DNA of 6,765 nucleotides, from assembly GCF_001557325.1 (NCBI RefSeq), contig NZ_LSJS01000032.1:1-6765 (forward strand). Direction: 5' to 3'. Source of the stretch: Erythrobacter donghaensis. Its GTDB lineage: Bacteria; Pseudomonadota; Alphaproteobacteria; Sphingomonadales; Sphingomonadaceae. The translations under genes were made by a program, and so were the position numbers. Below the pieces are notes generated by a model, which was not told the origin of the DNA, made no database searches, and saw nothing but the letters and a program-made list of their open reading frames with translations. Below are positions 6,640-6,765 of the stretch, one piece after another (position 1 is the first letter of the stretch; every line of letters starts with the position of its first letter).

Positions 6640-6710
6640 TCAGACCTCGTGCACCACGCGACCAAGTTCCTCGACCTGTGCGCCGAGCCATTCGAGCTCT
6701 TCTTTCGTCA
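6640..6710 (-). pseudogene. 3' remnant of an unknown minus-strand gene, cut by the IS element
   Basis: On the minus strand, 22 codons run from the IS boundary to a TGA at 6642-6640. They read as a charged amphipathic helix (TKEELEWLGAQVEELG, then RVVHEV) and look like the C-terminus of a real protein. After the TGA the same frame continues for 19 codons with plausible basic composition (SERIEKLKTASKARSGKAS) to another TGA at 6582-6580, so the first stop may be a nonsense mutation. The 5' part of the gene would lie beyond the IS. I do not recognise the family. The stretch is too short to be sure it is coding. Confidence 0.35.
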
Positions 6711-6724
6711 GGCTCTGTTGCAAA
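6711..6724 (+). repeat. IS6-family terminal inverted repeat
   Basis: GGCTCTGTTGCAAA is, from memory, identical to the IS6100 terminal repeat and differs from that of IS26 (GGCACTGTTGCAAA) at one base. It defines the left boundary of the element. Confidence 0.85.
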
Positions 6725-6728
6725 CATT

Positions 6729-6761
6729 GGTGACGGCCGGGCAGCGTCACCCCGTCTGGGG
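6729..6761. repeat. Subterminal inverted repeats inside the IS end
   Basis: GGTGACG (6729-6735) and CGTCACC (6745-6751) form a perfect 7-bp stem with a 9-nt loop, and CCCC/GGGG (6750-6753 with 6758-6761) form a second stem that overlaps the first by two bases, so the two are mutually exclusive at full length. Such subterminal structure in an IS may limit read-through from outside or bind transposase (inference). Confidence 0.45.
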
Positions 6762-6765
6762 ATCA

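Larger units (their letters stand above)
6503..6710. other. Intergenic tail between operon and insertion sequence
   Basis: I see no convincing plus-strand gene and no clear terminator or promoter here. The stretch holds an AT-rich inverted repeat at its left edge, four short hairpins (6547-6610) and a minus-strand coding-like remnant (6640-6710). Confidence 0.6.
6711..6765. mobile_element. IS6-family insertion sequence, one end only
   Basis: The sequence from 6711 begins with a 14-bp terminal repeat typical of the IS6 family (IS26, IS6100 and relatives) and continues off the right edge, so only 55 bp are visible and the transposase gene is outside. The interior bases after the repeat do not match what I recall of IS26 or IS6100, so this is probably another member. 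IS6 elements move by replicative cointegrate formation with 8-bp target duplications; the 8 bp outside this end are 6703-6710 (TTTCGTCA). Confidence 0.8.

Noticed and set aside
1..6765. CRISPR array, tRNA or rRNA genes
   Set aside because: I saw no regularly spaced direct repeats, no cloverleaf pattern and no rRNA-like sequence on either strand.

Overview
The window looks like accessory DNA from a Gram-negative bacterium, most likely a proteobacterium and perhaps an alphaproteobacterium. This rests on gene style, moderate GC, dense ATGA-type overlaps and the IS6-family end at the right edge. The taxonomic guess is weak because no rRNA, tRNA or housekeeping gene is present.

Positions 2-6502 hold one run of nine plus-strand genes with no gap longer than about 14 nt, so it is very probably a single operon (or the downstream part of one, since the first gene is cut by the left edge). 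In order: Nudix hydrolase (3' part); divergent CYTH-like protein; histidine-phosphatase-superfamily enzyme; MFS_3-type exporter; small cupin; a second CYTH protein with all signature residues; beta-class DNA methyltransferase; TauE/SafE-type membrane protein; and a 126-residue protein of unknown function. Four junctions are 4-nt ATGA overlaps (376, 3539, 4417, 5382) and one is an 11-nt overlap (3111-3121), which implies translational coupling.

Four of the first six products (Nudix, CYTH-like, histidine phosphatase, CYTH) belong to families that act on nucleotides, polyphosphates or phosphate esters. A drug/siderophore-type exporter and a cupin lie among them. Inference: the cluster makes, trims or detoxifies a phosphorylated or nucleotide-like small molecule and exports the product. 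A nucleotide-signalling or defence role involving the methyltransferase is an alternative. I do not recognise the combination as a named system.

Positions 6503-6710 carry no convincing plus-strand gene. They contain an AT-rich inverted repeat at the last stop codon, a row of four short hairpins, and a minus-strand coding-like remnant. From 6711 the sequence is the terminus of an IS6-family insertion sequence (14-bp terminal repeat nearly identical to those of IS26 and IS6100), which runs off the right edge and appears to cut the minus-strand remnant.
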